Origin: Acidiferrimicrobium sp. IK
GTDB lineage: Bacteria > Actinomycetota > Acidimicrobiia > Acidimicrobiales > Palsa-688
DNA: 64,000 nt
Assembly (NCBI RefSeq): GCF_025499425.1
Contig: NZ_JAIMCB010000009.1
Coordinates: 62,001-126,000, forward strand
Direction of reading: 5' to 3'
Shown: one piece after another, positions 9,324-16,847 of the stretch
How the letters are laid out: each line of letters begins with the position of its first letter
Position numbering within the stretch: position 1 is the first letter of the stretch
Translations under genes and position numbers: made by a program
Notes under the pieces: generated by a model
What the model was told of the DNA's origin: nothing
The model's input: only the letters and a program-made list of their open reading frames with translations
Databases searched by the model: none

Positions 9324-10688
9324 CTAGTCGGGCAGATGGCTCCTGGGGACGGACGGGTTGAGTGCCCGCCAGGTCAGCGACCGGCCCGAAGCCTCATGAA
9401 GTATCCCGGTCTGAGCCAGGACGACCTGGCGCCCGTTAGGGAACCGGGCGACAACCATGCTGGGCTTCGTTGCGCGTACGGCCGCAATCAGCTCGAGGTC
9501 AGCCTTCGGTTGTGGTCCGCCTGAGTTCGCCGGCGTGTCGAAGGACGGGCCGGGCAGCGTGCAACCCAGCACCAGGATGCCGTTCTCCGTCGTAATGTCG
9601 GTAACCGCTGCCGTGACGTCCGTCCCCCACGAGACAGCCACATACGCGCCGTCGACTGGCTTGGTAGCCGCCAGTTCTTCGGCCAAGTCAGCCGACACTG
9701 CTCGCTCCAGTCGGTCCACGAGTAGGCCGACGCAGTCACCCCCCGTGATCGTCTCGATGCTGGCTGCCTGAACCCCAAGATGCTCCAGCTGCCTGCACAC
9801 ATCTTCGGGGCGCGGGTTGACCACAACGAGCCTCGTCTCCGGCGTCAACCGCTCGCGGAGCATTCCGACTGTCACCATGTCGGTACGCGGGAGGCTGTAG
9901 CCGACCAAGTACACCTCGTCGGCGGACTCAACCGCCTGCGCTGCCCGCCGCCACAGTTCTCGGGTCAGCGGGTTGGCATAGAAGGCTGACTTCAACGCGT
10001 TCGGCGGAACGATGAAGCGAGATCGCCCGGGCAGCTCTCGCTCTCGCTCAGCGAGTCCCTTGGGCTCGGGCCGCTCGATTCCGGTTGTGACCCAACGATT
10101 GATCGTGCCACCCGTCGAGTCTCCCGGCACCCACCACCAGTTCAGGGAGCCATGAAGCTTCAGGAGCCGGAAGGTCTCCTCGTGCGATTCTGCCCAGCGC
10201 ATGTTCGCAGCCGGACGCATCGGCATGTGGTCGAGGGCGTCGGAGTGCTCTGCTCGGCGGTTCGCCTCCCAGTCCCAGAGACAATGCTCATCGACCGCCT
10301 GCTCGACCAAGGTGTCGTAGTTGAACGACACCACCGTCGATCGCCACGCGTGCATCACAGCAACGAACCTGAGCAATATCCCTATAGCCGGCGGGGTTGA
10401 CCACCACACCTCACGTTGCCGCTCCTCCACCACGTCGCCAATCGCCCGGGAGAGCTGAGCGAAGACCGCCCGTTGCTGGAAGTTCTCCGCTTCATCCAAG
10501 TCCGGCTGGTCCTCGGCCAAGCGTGACAACCACTCCTCGAATGTGCCCCCCACGAAAGTCATCGGCACTCGCACCGTCGTCGTAGGGAGGCGAGCAACCG
10601 CCAGCTCCCCCAACTCGTCGGTGATCGGCATACGCGACGAAAACGCCACCGAGAACCCAGCACCGAGGATGAACACTCGTTTCGTCAT
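9324..10688 (-). CDS. SIR2-like NAD-binding protein, candidate defence effector
   Basis: This 454-residue protein starts MTKRVFILGAGFSVAFSS, whose GAGFS is the NAD-binding loop of the SIR2_2 type. Further SIR2 marks follow in order: VVSFNYDTLVEQ (Asn and Asp of the active site), LLKLHGSLNWWW (catalytic His) and VYLVGYSLPRTD with VVNPRP. Such domains occur in sirtuin-fold NADases of bacterial immune systems (ThsA, DSR and related proteins), where NAD depletion stops infected cells. The last 120 residues form a beta-rich tail that I do not recognise and that may be a sensor. The frame is open far upstream and joins a cold-shock-domain remnant (10689-10919), so the true N-terminus may be longer. 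It lies downstream of the TcmP/DUF5131 pair on the same strand, in a mobile element. The NADase role is inferred from fold and context. Confidence 0.82.
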   Translation of the reverse strand: MTKRVFILGAGFSVAFSSRMPITDELGELAVARLPTTTVRVPMTFVGGTFEEWLSRLAEDQPDLDEAENFQQRAVFAQLSRAIGDVVEERQREVWWSTPPAIGILLRFVAVMHAWRSTVVSFNYDTLVEQAVDEHCLWDWEANRRAEHSDALDHMPMRPAANMRWAESHEETFRLLKLHGSLNWWWVPGDSTGGTINRWVTTGIERPEPKGLAERERELPGRSRFIVPPNALKSAFYANPLTRELWRRAAQAVESADEVYLVGYSLPRTDMVTVGMLRERLTPETRLVVVNPRPEDVCRQLEHLGVQAASIETITGGDCVGLLVDRLERAVSADLAEELAATKPVDGAYVAVSWGTDVTAAVTDITTENGILVLGCTLPGPSFDTPANSGGPQPKADLELIAAVRATKPSMVVARFPNGRQVVLAQTGILHEASGRSLTWRALNPSVPRSHLPD

Positions 10689-10919
10689 CAACCGTGACGG
10701 TACCGCCGCTCCGTCGGGTCGACCCGCACCCAGGTTGCCGGGCATCACGGACCGGAACGAGATTGCCTGACCGTCGGCCAGCTCCCGGTAGCCGGGCATC
10801 TCGACGCCGGAGAAGTTGAGCGAAGACCGTCCCCTTGACACTCGGCGGGACGAGAACTCCCCATCCTTCGTTCGCGTGCCACACCTGACGGTTCCCGCAG
10901 CCGACTGGTCGACGCTCAC
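10689..10919 (-). pseudogene. Cold-shock-domain sequence with two compensating frameshifts, in frame with SIR2
   Basis: Translated in two alternating frames, the minus strand reads as a cold-shock domain. GTVR is in the SIR2 frame, WHANEGWGVLVPP and the following residues to VFA are in the next frame, then FSGVEMPGYRELADGQAI is back in the SIR2 frame. The GWGVL, VFA(H)FS and GYR-L--GQ words match the RNA-binding cold-shock pattern. One base appears to be lost near 10886 and one gained near 10816 (an extra A in CAACTTC). A GTG at 10919 fits as start and leaves 77 residues ahead of the SIR2 methionine with no stop between. It is either a dead gene, a damaged CSD-SIR2 fusion, or a fusion with two base-calling errors. 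Confidence 0.6.
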
Positions 10920-11054
10920 GCGCCTCACGCCAAGCACGATAGGCAAAAGATCCTTGCCGTCACCGCCGAGTGTCGCTCCGGTACCTGCGACGGATCCGAA
11001 AGGTCGTTCCACCCCAGGGTCCACGCTCGGCGGTCGATGATGTCAACCTTGCGA

Positions 11055-12131
11055 TCAGAACAGGGCGACGGGAGCCAACCGCACGACCACGCCTTCGTGG
11101 CTCTTCGCGCTGGTCCGCTCCACCCGCCCCTCGTCAGCCAGCTGGCGCACGGCTGGGTCTACGTGTGTCTTCTTAAACACCGTTTGGAGGAGTGCGTGGT
11201 CCTTCAGGGCTGCCAGAGATCGCTCTCCCCCGTCCAGGAGATCCATGATCTGCCGTCGCAGGAGGGTCAGGTCGGGGTTGTTGTTCACTACCTCGAAGGA
11301 GAGTTGGTTCACGTCGCGAGGATCGCGAAATCGCTGGCCGTTCACCTTGTCGACCGACCACATGGCGTTCTTCATCTTGTCGACGCCAAGGGAGCTCGTG
11401 GTGCCGAACACGAGCAGCAGCTCGTGGCCGCCCTCGTCGACCATCTCGAAGGTGAGTGTGTGCGGGAACCCCGCGTCAGCGAGCCGGGCCAGATAGTGGC
11501 TGACGAGGAACGACTTCTTCGACTCGGTCGGCAGGTCGGCCACGGCCCGCCAATCCGTGCTCCCGAAGACGAGATCGCCGGCTGTGACGTCGTCGAGTGA
11601 CGCGAACCGAGTGAACCATTGAGTCTGGACGGTGACCAAAACCTCGCTGGACCGATTCTTCCCGACCCGCTCCACGATCGCGTATGGCGTGTCGACGCCC
11701 CAGCCGTCGAGGTTGACGAACATCGGGCCACCCCATGCCCCTGCCGCTTCGAGCACCGGCAGGAGTGACTCCTGGCAGCGGGCGTTTACGGTGGTGAGCT
11801 TGGTCCGGTGACTACTGAGCTGGCAGCGCTCGATCAGGCCCGTCAGGTGGTCGAGTCGGTCGGCGCGCTCCTCGATGAAGACCATCCGAAGCTCCGTCTC
11901 ATGACCGGACACGCCGGGTGCGGTCGCCGCTCGAAGCGCTATGACCGGCGACCCCCAGCCACCGTCGGTGTACTCACCCGGACCGGCGAACGCGTCGACG
12001 TAGGTAATGCCTGTGCTCGCCCAGCTCGACGCCATGATCGGAAACCACGCCTTGAGGTATTCGGCGAGCATGGCGTGCTTCGCCTCGGTGTGTGGGTCTC
12101 GATTCCACAGAACCTCCGAGGGCAGGGCCAT
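11055..12131 (-). CDS. tcmP: TcmP-like partner protein of the DUF5131 (three-Cys-motif) family
   Basis: A 358-residue protein starting MALPSEVLWNRDPHTEAKHAMLAEYL. The body looks like a Rossmann methyltransferase fold: a glycine-rich loop TYVDAFAGPGEYTDGG near residue 45, an acidic strand end MVFIEERADR near 85 and a motif-IV-like FVNLDGWGVDTPYAI near 135. In relatives the latter reads closer to DPxG, so catalysis is uncertain. The C-terminal 90 residues look like a winged-helix DNA-binding region. The ATG overlaps the stop of the upstream DUF5131 gene (TGATG), so the two are translationally coupled, as this protein pair typically is. Longer upstream frames only shadow the DUF5131 gene. Its biochemical function is not known to me; location beside a SIR2 gene on a mobile element suggests genome conflict. 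Confidence 0.85.
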   Translation of the reverse strand: MALPSEVLWNRDPHTEAKHAMLAEYLKAWFPIMASSWASTGITYVDAFAGPGEYTDGGWGSPVIALRAATAPGVSGHETELRMVFIEERADRLDHLTGLIERCQLSSHRTKLTTVNARCQESLLPVLEAAGAWGGPMFVNLDGWGVDTPYAIVERVGKNRSSEVLVTVQTQWFTRFASLDDVTAGDLVFGSTDWRAVADLPTESKKSFLVSHYLARLADAGFPHTLTFEMVDEGGHELLLVFGTTSSLGVDKMKNAMWSVDKVNGQRFRDPRDVNQLSFEVVNNNPDLTLLRRQIMDLLDGGERSLAALKDHALLQTVFKKTHVDPAVRQLADEGRVERTSAKSHEGVVVRLAPVALF

Positions 12132-12871
12132 CACACGGCCAAGGCAACAGGCATTTCGTCCCACGTCCTGCCGTCCAGCTCCCTCCCGCCCGACTTGGGG
12201 GTGTGACCGCCCCATTGCTTGAAGAAGAAAGCCGTCCTCGCCTCGGCGCACGCGTCCCGCAGCGCTCTCGCCCAGGTCGTCGACAACGGTCGAGCGCCGT
12301 GACCGGATTCTCCACCAGCGATCAACCAGTCGATCCCGTCGAGGTCGAGTTCGACTGGGCCGATCAGCGGCTCGGCCGATACGAACCTGACGGCGGATCC
12401 GACCGACCGGAGATGGTTGACCCTGAAGGCGTAGCTCTGTGACTCCACCGATACGCCCATCCACACGTTCGGCGGCCAGTCGAGCGAATCGGCCAAATTG
12501 GCCAGGCGTTTCGACCGCTTCGTGAGCACTTGGTAGGTATGGCGGGGAGTTGCAGCCATGACCTCGAACACCCGCCGGATGTAGTCGTCCGTGACCCGCT
12601 CGTGGAAGAGGTCGGACATCGAGTTCACGAATACGACCCGCGGGCGAGCCCACGAGTGCGGCAGCCCGAGGGTCTCGGGGTGAAGGGTGAGCCCGAATCC
12701 CGGTCCACTGGTCCGTGGGTCCCCGTCCGCCTGGTACTTCTCCTGACCCATCGCCTTCAGACGCTTCGCCAGAGTCAGGGCATAACAGTGGTCGCATCCT
12801 GGAGACGTCCGGTCGCATCCGGTCGTCGGGTTCCAGGTCAGCTCAGTCCACTCGATTGCAGACTCGGCCAT
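12131..12871 (-). CDS. DUF5131 (phage Gp37/Gp68) three-Cys-motif protein
   Basis: This 246-residue protein starts MAESAIEWTELTWNPTTGCDRT. The family signature is the cysteine cluster C-x6-C-x2-C in GCDRTSPGCDHCYALTLAKR (residues 18-28), resembling the Fe-S loop of radical SAM proteins but with unusual spacing. Other conserved words are VFVNSMSDLFHE, YQVLTKRSKR, VWMGVSVESQ and WLIAGGESGHGARP, followed by FFFKQWGG near the end. The arrangement resembles a partial TIM barrel and is common in phages and mobile elements. I chose ATG 12871 because AAGGAAGG lies at a proper distance upstream; a GTG at 12883 would overlap that ribosome site. It is the first gene of the coupled pair with tcmP. A weak promoter (CTGACG, 18 bp, TAGGGT) lies at 12912-12941. 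Confidence 0.88.
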   Translation of the reverse strand: MAESAIEWTELTWNPTTGCDRTSPGCDHCYALTLAKRLKAMGQEKYQADGDPRTSGPGFGLTLHPETLGLPHSWARPRVVFVNSMSDLFHERVTDDYIRRVFEVMAATPRHTYQVLTKRSKRLANLADSLDWPPNVWMGVSVESQSYAFRVNHLRSVGSAVRFVSAEPLIGPVELDLDGIDWLIAGGESGHGARPLSTTWARALRDACAEARTAFFFKQWGGHTPKSGGRELDGRTWDEMPVALAV

Positions 12872-13004
12872 GAGCGCGGACACCTTCCTTCAAGGGTCTC
12901 CGCCCCGGCTAACCCTATCGGGCGCTGTCATCGACCGTCAGGTCCGACCCAGCCCGACATCGTCGTCTCGCTCCGGCCAGTGCCGGTGCTGACGGTGAAG
13001 TGGA

Positions 13005-13295
13005 TCAGCTCGGGGAGCGTTCGACGAACCGGAGCTCCGCCCCCAAGGCGTCACCAATACGAGCGAGGGTCCGCTCGGTCGGATTGGCCGAGCCGCGCTC
13101 GATGCGGCTGATGTCGCCCTGGTTGATCCCGGTACGCTCAGCCAGGTCCCCCTGGGTTAGCCCCCGGCGCTCCCGGAGTGCGGTGACCTGCCCGGCGATG
13201 CTGTAGACCCGCTCGAAGACTGCCTGTTGGGCCTGAGCGGCACCCGACAGACGGCTCCGGCGTTCGACGGTTGCGTCCTCGTAACTACGGCTCAT
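13005..13295 (-). CDS. higA: XRE-type HTH antitoxin (HigA-like)
   Basis: A 96-residue protein with a helix-turn-helix in its C-terminal half (ALRERRGLTQGDLAERTGIN, then QGDISRIERGSANPTERTLARIGDAL). It is expected to neutralise the toxin encoded just upstream and to repress its own promoter. Three ATG codons stand in a row at the start; the last (13295) is eight bases from a GGAGGAG ribosome site and is preferred, giving MSRSYEDATVERR. A promoter with a 9-bp palindrome lies 20 bp ahead of it inside the toxin-antitoxin gap. Toxin-first order is typical of HigBA modules. Confidence 0.88.
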   Translation of the reverse strand: MSRSYEDATVERRSRLSGAAQAQQAVFERVYSIAGQVTALRERRGLTQGDLAERTGINQGDISRIERGSANPTERTLARIGDALGAELRFVERSPS

Positions 13296-13314
13296 CATCA
13301 TCTCCTCCAGCACC

Positions 13315-13345
13315 CAGTATGGGGTACGTCCCATACTGATGTCAA
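13315..13345 (-). promoter_or_regulatory. Antitoxin promoter with palindromic operator
   Basis: On the minus strand TTGACA (13345-13340), 18 bp, and CATACT (13321-13316) form a good sigma-70-like promoter for the antitoxin gene. A palindrome with 9-bp perfect arms, CAGTATGGG and CCCATACTG separated by six bases (13315-13338), covers the spacer and the -10 box. This is the expected placing for an autoregulatory site of the XRE antitoxin. Confidence 0.7.
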
Positions 13346-13373
13346 GGCTGGCGCTGTCGTCGGGGCATTCCCG

Positions 13374-13907
13374 TCAGTGTCGAGAGCGTCGAGTGCTGTC
13401 CCCGCCCGCGCGTCCCCGGCCCGCGGCCTTCTGTCTGCGCTTCTGCTGCTCGTTCCAGGCCGTGAGGTACTTCCGGGCCTGAGTGATATCGCGTTCTTGG
13501 CGTTTCGCCGAGGGGTCCTTGGCCTTGTCGTAACCGGAGAGCAGGAGGACGACCTTGTCTCCGTAGAAGTGCACGAAGACGCGTAGCAGGATCGCCCGGG
13601 GAGGGCTGATCGCGTTGGCCGCCTCGTCGGCGTCGACCCCGCCGAACATTTGCTCGATCTCCGCAGCATCATGTCGGACACGGAACTCGTGGAGCCCGGT
13701 TCCAAGAGGCTTGAGCCACTCGGTCCGCACGAGGTCGAGGCCTCGAGGGGCAAGAACGGCCCTCAGCGCAGCATCAAGGGCCGCCCAGGTGAAGTCGTCG
13801 AGGTTGTCAGCAAACGTCGTAAAGGGCTCAGCCCCATCGTCGGTCGCAAACACCTCCAGCTTCCACGGCGCCGTTGGGTCTCTCGGTGGGTGCGCGGCGC
13901 CCGGCAT
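13374..13907 (-). CDS. higB: HigB/RelE-type toxin (phage Gp49-like)
   Basis: A 177-residue protein beginning MPGAAHPPRDPTAPWKLEVF. The core FTTFADNLDDFTWAALDAAL ... GLHEFRVRHD ... LLRVFVHFYGDKVVLLLSGYDKAKDPS ... RDITQARKYL follows the HigB/Gp49 pattern of ribosome-dependent mRNA interferases, with the helical C-terminal region DITQARKYL usual in this group. It lies 78 bp ahead of the antitoxin gene on the same strand. Several GTG or ATG codons upstream are possible starts; 13907 fits the family length best, though no strong ribosome site is seen. An unusual feature is the charged low-complexity tail. Likely role: element maintenance or phage response. Confidence 0.8.
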   Translation of the reverse strand: MPGAAHPPRDPTAPWKLEVFATDDGAEPFTTFADNLDDFTWAALDAALRAVLAPRGLDLVRTEWLKPLGTGLHEFRVRHDAAEIEQMFGGVDADEAANAISPPRAILLRVFVHFYGDKVVLLLSGYDKAKDPSAKRQERDITQARKYLTAWNEQQKRRQKAAGRGRAGGDSTRRSRH

Positions 13908-14052
13908 CACGAGCACCGTATCCGGACGCGGCAACCCCAACGGCGAGCGAGAGGTAGCCGAAGAGTTCCTTTCGGCATCGTTCCTCCAACCAACAGGCTT
14001 CAGCCTGCCCGGTACCAGGTGAGCTTCAACACCGACCGACCCGGGAGATCCA

Positions 14053-14316
14053 GTGACCATCATCGCCCAACCAACCGCCGCCAATCCGGCCAAGCTGCTC
14101 GATTATCAGGAGCTGAGCACTTGGCTCAACGACAGCGTCCGCCATCTCCGTCGCCTCGTCAATGAGCGGCGCATCCCCTATGTCAAGGTCGGTCACTTCG
14201 TGCGGTTCGACCCCGAACAAGTTCGCCGTTGGCTTGAGGACAATGCCAACGCGGCAATCACGATGCCGGTACCCGCTGCGGCCCTTCCTCGCAGCCGTCC
14301 ACCCGCCCGACACTGA
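14053..14316 (+). CDS. xis: Excisionase-type helix-turn-helix protein
   Basis: An 87-residue protein starting at GTG 14053 behind GGGAG. Residues 15-61 form the MerR-like winged helix used by excisionases and DNA-binding domains of the same family (LLDYQELSTWLNDSVRHLRRLVNERRIPYVKVGHFVRFDPEQVRRWLEDN is the complete domain by position). It lies directly beside the integrase gene, tail to tail with an 8-bp gap, so it most likely directs excision of the element. It is divergent from the HigBA operon. Confidence 0.88.
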   Translation: MTIIAQPTAANPAKLLDYQELSTWLNDSVRHLRRLVNERRIPYVKVGHFVRFDPEQVRRWLEDNANAAITMPVPAAALPRSRPPARH

Positions 14317-14324
14317 CCGTCGGG

Positions 14325-15743
14325 TCACGCAGCGTCGCCTGCGGTTGCCGCTTGGCCGCTCTCACGCCTGGGAGCGGCACGACGCTTCGGCCCCTTCTTG
14401 GGCCCGGCCAGCGCGGCGCTGATCCGCTTGTTGCCGAGCGCTTCGTCGCCCTCCAAGACGCCGGCGTAGGTCGAGACCAGCGTCTCGACACTGTGGCCCA
14501 TGCGCTTCGCGACCTCGCCGAGGGGGACCCCGGCTCGCAGCCAGGTTGTCGCTGCGGCGTGCCGGCAGTCGTAGACGCGCAGTTCTGGGCAGCCGCATTC
14601 CCGCTGCGCCCTGTGCAGGGTCCGGGCCCAGTTCGATCGCGTCGGAGGCGCACCGGTGCGGGTCCGGAAGAGTAAGTCGTCGCCGGAGAAACCGCTGTCG
14701 TCTATCCATGCTCGAAGCAGGCCGACCAACTCGGGTGGGATCGGCACCGTCCGGGGTCCCGTCTTCGGTTCCCCCGGCTCGTCGAAGGAGACGTCTGCCT
14801 CCGTTACGTGCAGGCGACCCCATCCTCTTTTCGGGAGCTCGAGTGCGTGAGCGCGCAGCATGACGACTTCGGACGGACGAAGTCCGGCGTAGTAAGCGAC
14901 GGCGGTCATAACCCGGTACTTGCGGCTCCCGGGCTGGTGGCTGACGATGGCATCGAGGATGCGCGCCATCGCGGGCGGGTCGGGCAAGTTGCGGACCGCT
15001 ACCGCTTTCTTGACCCGGGTTGCCTTTCGCTTGGATCGGCCTCGGGGCGCGGGCGGCCACGGATCGGCGGGAATGATCCCCACGTCCACCGCTCGCTGGA
15101 TGCAGGCTTTGGACACCTTCCGGTACCGGGCCGACGTGGACGGGGCGAGAGGTTTCCCTACGACGCTCACGCCCAGACCACCGTCCACATCTATCCCCGC
15201 GAGCATTGGCCGGGTGAGCTGTCCGAGTTGGAGGCTCCACTGCTCCAACCATCGTCCTGCTGCGTCGTCGACCCGAGGACCGTCCGGCGCCAGCGACGAC
15301 GCAAGGTGAGCGCGCAGCGTGGCCGGGGGCGGCGGTGCCATCGGAGCGACTAGGAGGGGTACCAGGCGGGCGATAGCTTCGACAGCCGAGACTCGGGTGC
15401 GCGGTGCCCACTCCGGCCACTGCTCCGCCAGCCACCGCCGAGCCCACTGATGAACCTGGATCTCGTCGGGTGCCGGCTGCCAGGACATCGGCTCGCCCGT
15501 CGCCGCATCGAACGGCTCGCCATGCTGCACGGCCACCAGCAGGGCCGTGCGGAACCGCTCGGCTTCGCCCTTGGTGCGGTAGGAGCGGGCGAAGAAGCGT
15601 CCGTTCAGCTTCCAGCGGACGATGTGCGGCTTCTTGTGGCGGTCGCCGGAGCGGTGCTGGATGGACCACACGGCGACATCTGCCAGGGGTCGCCCGCTAG
15701 GTACCACGCTTCGCGGGAGGGACGCGGGAGGAACTGCACTCAT
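14325..15743 (-). CDS. int: Tyrosine site-specific integrase
   Basis: A 472-residue recombinase expected to integrate the element at tRNA-Arg. The N-terminal arm-binding and SAM-like parts (residues 30-220) are followed by the catalytic domain: Arg in AGLRPSEVVML near 288, CRHAAATTWLRAG near 393, MGHS near 416 and the nucleophile tyrosine in VSTYAGVLEGDEA near 425. All catalytic residues are present. It starts at ATG 15743; TATCAT lies five bases ahead (15749-15754), suggesting a leaderless transcript. The gene begins 47 bp from the displaced tRNA half (15790-15838), the usual position for a tRNA integrase. A decayed relative is found at 18157-18511. Confidence 0.95.
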   Translation of the reverse strand: MSAVPPASLPRSVVPSGRPLADVAVWSIQHRSGDRHKKPHIVRWKLNGRFFARSYRTKGEAERFRTALLVAVQHGEPFDAATGEPMSWQPAPDEIQVHQWARRWLAEQWPEWAPRTRVSAVEAIARLVPLLVAPMAPPPPATLRAHLASSLAPDGPRVDDAAGRWLEQWSLQLGQLTRPMLAGIDVDGGLGVSVVGKPLAPSTSARYRKVSKACIQRAVDVGIIPADPWPPAPRGRSKRKATRVKKAVAVRNLPDPPAMARILDAIVSHQPGSRKYRVMTAVAYYAGLRPSEVVMLRAHALELPKRGWGRLHVTEADVSFDEPGEPKTGPRTVPIPPELVGLLRAWIDDSGFSGDDLLFRTRTGAPPTRSNWARTLHRAQRECGCPELRVYDCRHAAATTWLRAGVPLGEVAKRMGHSVETLVSTYAGVLEGDEALGNKRISAALAGPKKGPKRRAAPRRESGQAATAGDAA

Positions 15744-15789
15744 GCTTGATGATACCGCCTATCACCTGGGCTTTTGTAAATTAAGGACA

Positions 15790-15838
15790 CCGGCCTCCGG
15801 AGCCGGTTGCGGAGGTTCGAATCCTCCCGGGGGCACCA
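15790..15838 (+). repeat. Attachment site: displaced 3' half of tRNA-Arg(CCG)
   Basis: The sequence reads as the anticodon arm (CCGGC, loop CTCCGGA with anticodon CCG at 15797-15799, GCCGG), a 4-base variable loop, the T arm (GGAGG, TTCGAAT, CCTCC), the 3' acceptor strand CGGGGGC, and ACCA. No D arm or 5' acceptor strand (GCCCCCG expected) lies upstream, so this is not a functional tRNA gene. It is the 3' portion left at one end of an element that integrated into tRNA-Arg(CCG). The last 31 bases recur at 18514-18544 with one mismatch. Confidence 0.85.
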
Positions 15839-15848
15839 TGGAATGAGG

Positions 15849-15877
15849 CCCTGACCAGCACCACGTGCAGGTCAGGG
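15849..15877 (+). terminator. Hairpin downstream of the tRNA-Arg remnant
   Basis: CCCTGACC and GGTCAGGG form an 8-bp perfect stem around a 13-base loop that can pair further (CAC/GTG). It sits eleven bases after the CCA end and is probably the original tRNA terminator. No long T-run follows. A near-identical hairpin follows the second tRNA remnant (18557-18586). Confidence 0.6.
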
Positions 15878-15886
15878 TCTTCTGTA

Positions 15887-16114
15887 GTGAAACGGTCCGT
15901 TTCCATCGACGCCGAAATCGCGGTGGCTGCAGAAGCTGCTGCCGCCGGGAATGGGGTGTCCTTCAGCGCCTGGCTGTCCGATGCGACTCATCGGCAGTTG
16001 CTCGTACGCGAGGGCCTGCGTGGAGTCGCCGGGTGGGAGGCGACGGCTGGCCCCCTGTGGCCACCGACCTACGACACCGGCGCGTTGGTGGGCGCCGAGC
16101 GCAAGACGTTCCCG
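15887..16114 (+). pseudogene. Collapsed VapBC-type toxin-antitoxin remnant
   Basis: From GTG 15887 the frame reads VKRSVSIDAEIAVAAEAAAA ... FSAWLSDATHRQLLVREGL ... GWEATAGPL, which looks like the N-terminal three quarters of a VapB-type antitoxin. Directly after it, in the same frame, comes PTYDTGALVGAERK, the first residues of a PIN-domain toxin including its first catalytic aspartate. The antitoxin end, the intergenic junction and the remaining PIN domain are missing. The frame then runs into the antisense 3' end of the DinB gene. This is an internal deletion plus truncation, so no active toxin is expected. Confidence 0.6.
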
Positions 16115-16609
16115 TTACGACAAACTGCGACCGGTGATGTCGAGGAGGTGGTGCTGCACCTCGTGGGCGTTGCGGCGGAGTATGTCGATCGCTGCCAGTT
16201 CGCCGAACAGGTCGTGGCGGGTGGTCAGATCCTGTGGTGTCGTCGTAGCGGTGGTGACCCAGTTGGCGGTGGCCTGACGCAGCGCGTGCAGGCCGACGGG
16301 GATGGACAACATTGAGTAGTTGCGAGCTGCAGCCAAGCCGTTTTCGTCCCAGCATGGGATGCCGGTGTCGGGATCGAGGGTGATCGTCCAGAGCCGTTCC
16401 ACGCCGATGTGCAGAACGTCCACGACATGCCAGAGGTACATGCCTGCCGACCACCGCCCGTTTTCGGCCGCTGGTCGCGGGCTGACCCCGGCGAGCGCGG
16501 CTGCATAAGTGGCGGGGCAGGCGGCCACGATGTCGATCGCGCTGGATGCCGGAACGGCCCAGTCGAACCCGCACTCAGCGCAGACTGGGTTTTCTGGCCC
16601 CCACCGCAT
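16115..16609 (-). CDS. DinB-family protein
   Basis: A 164-residue protein starting MRWGPENPVCAECGFDW. It has the DinB/YfiT four-helix pattern with metal-binding histidines in YLWHVVDVLHIGVERLW (about residue 58) and RRNAHEVQHHLLDI near the C-terminus. DinB-fold enzymes are metal-dependent thiol transferases or related; the substrate is unknown. The CxxC near the N-terminus is common in actinobacterial relatives. ATG 16609 is preferred, but a TTG at 16669 in the same frame would add 20 residues. It abuts the VapBC remnant tail to tail, which suggests it came in with the rearrangement. Confidence 0.75.
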   Translation of the reverse strand: MRWGPENPVCAECGFDWAVPASSAIDIVAACPATYAAALAGVSPRPAAENGRWSAGMYLWHVVDVLHIGVERLWTITLDPDTGIPCWDENGLAAARNYSMLSIPVGLHALRQATANWVTTATTTPQDLTTRHDLFGELAAIDILRRNAHEVQHHLLDITGRSLS

Positions 16610-16847
16610 GCGTGGGAGGGTAGTGCCTGCTAGCAAATGGGACGCTCGCTGTCTCCGCAAGCGCTCCAAGCCGGTCGTTCACGCTGGTGTCAGCTCTCAG
16701 CCGATGGCTTGAAGCCAACCGTCCGCCCAGCAACCACCGTGGTGCCTGACACGCAGTTGTTCATGCCTCTTGGCGGGCGCTCCGGTCGCGGCGTGCGATG
16801 GCCGTGGCAGAAAGGGAAGCAACCTCACCTCTGGGATAAGTACGTCG

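Larger units (their letters stand above)
4639..15838. mobile_element. Right-hand part of an integrative mobilizable element at tRNA-Arg
   Basis: A MobF relaxase, an excisionase-type HTH protein and a tyrosine integrase share this block with a toxin-antitoxin pair and candidate defence genes. The block ends at a displaced 3' half of tRNA-Arg(CCG). With the tRNA remnant in plus orientation at the right end, the intact tRNA and left boundary should lie left of the window. The start given here is only the first mobility gene, not a boundary. No coupling protein or type IV secretion gene is seen, so within the window it is mobilizable rather than self-conjugative. Confidence 0.65.

Noticed and set aside
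10492-10884. 130-codon minus-strand gene starting with MWHANEGWG
   Set aside because: Only its first 25 codons look coding (the cold-shock core); the remainder is out of frame with the SIR2 gene, so it is part of the frameshifted remnant.
12132-12818. N-terminal extension of the TcmP protein
   Set aside because: It lies entirely on top of the DUF5131 gene in another frame and reads as noise; the coupled ATG at 12131 fits the family start.
15781-15838. Intact tRNA-Arg gene
   Set aside because: The anticodon and T arms and CCA are present but no D arm or matching 5' acceptor strand lies upstream, so it is only the displaced 3' half.
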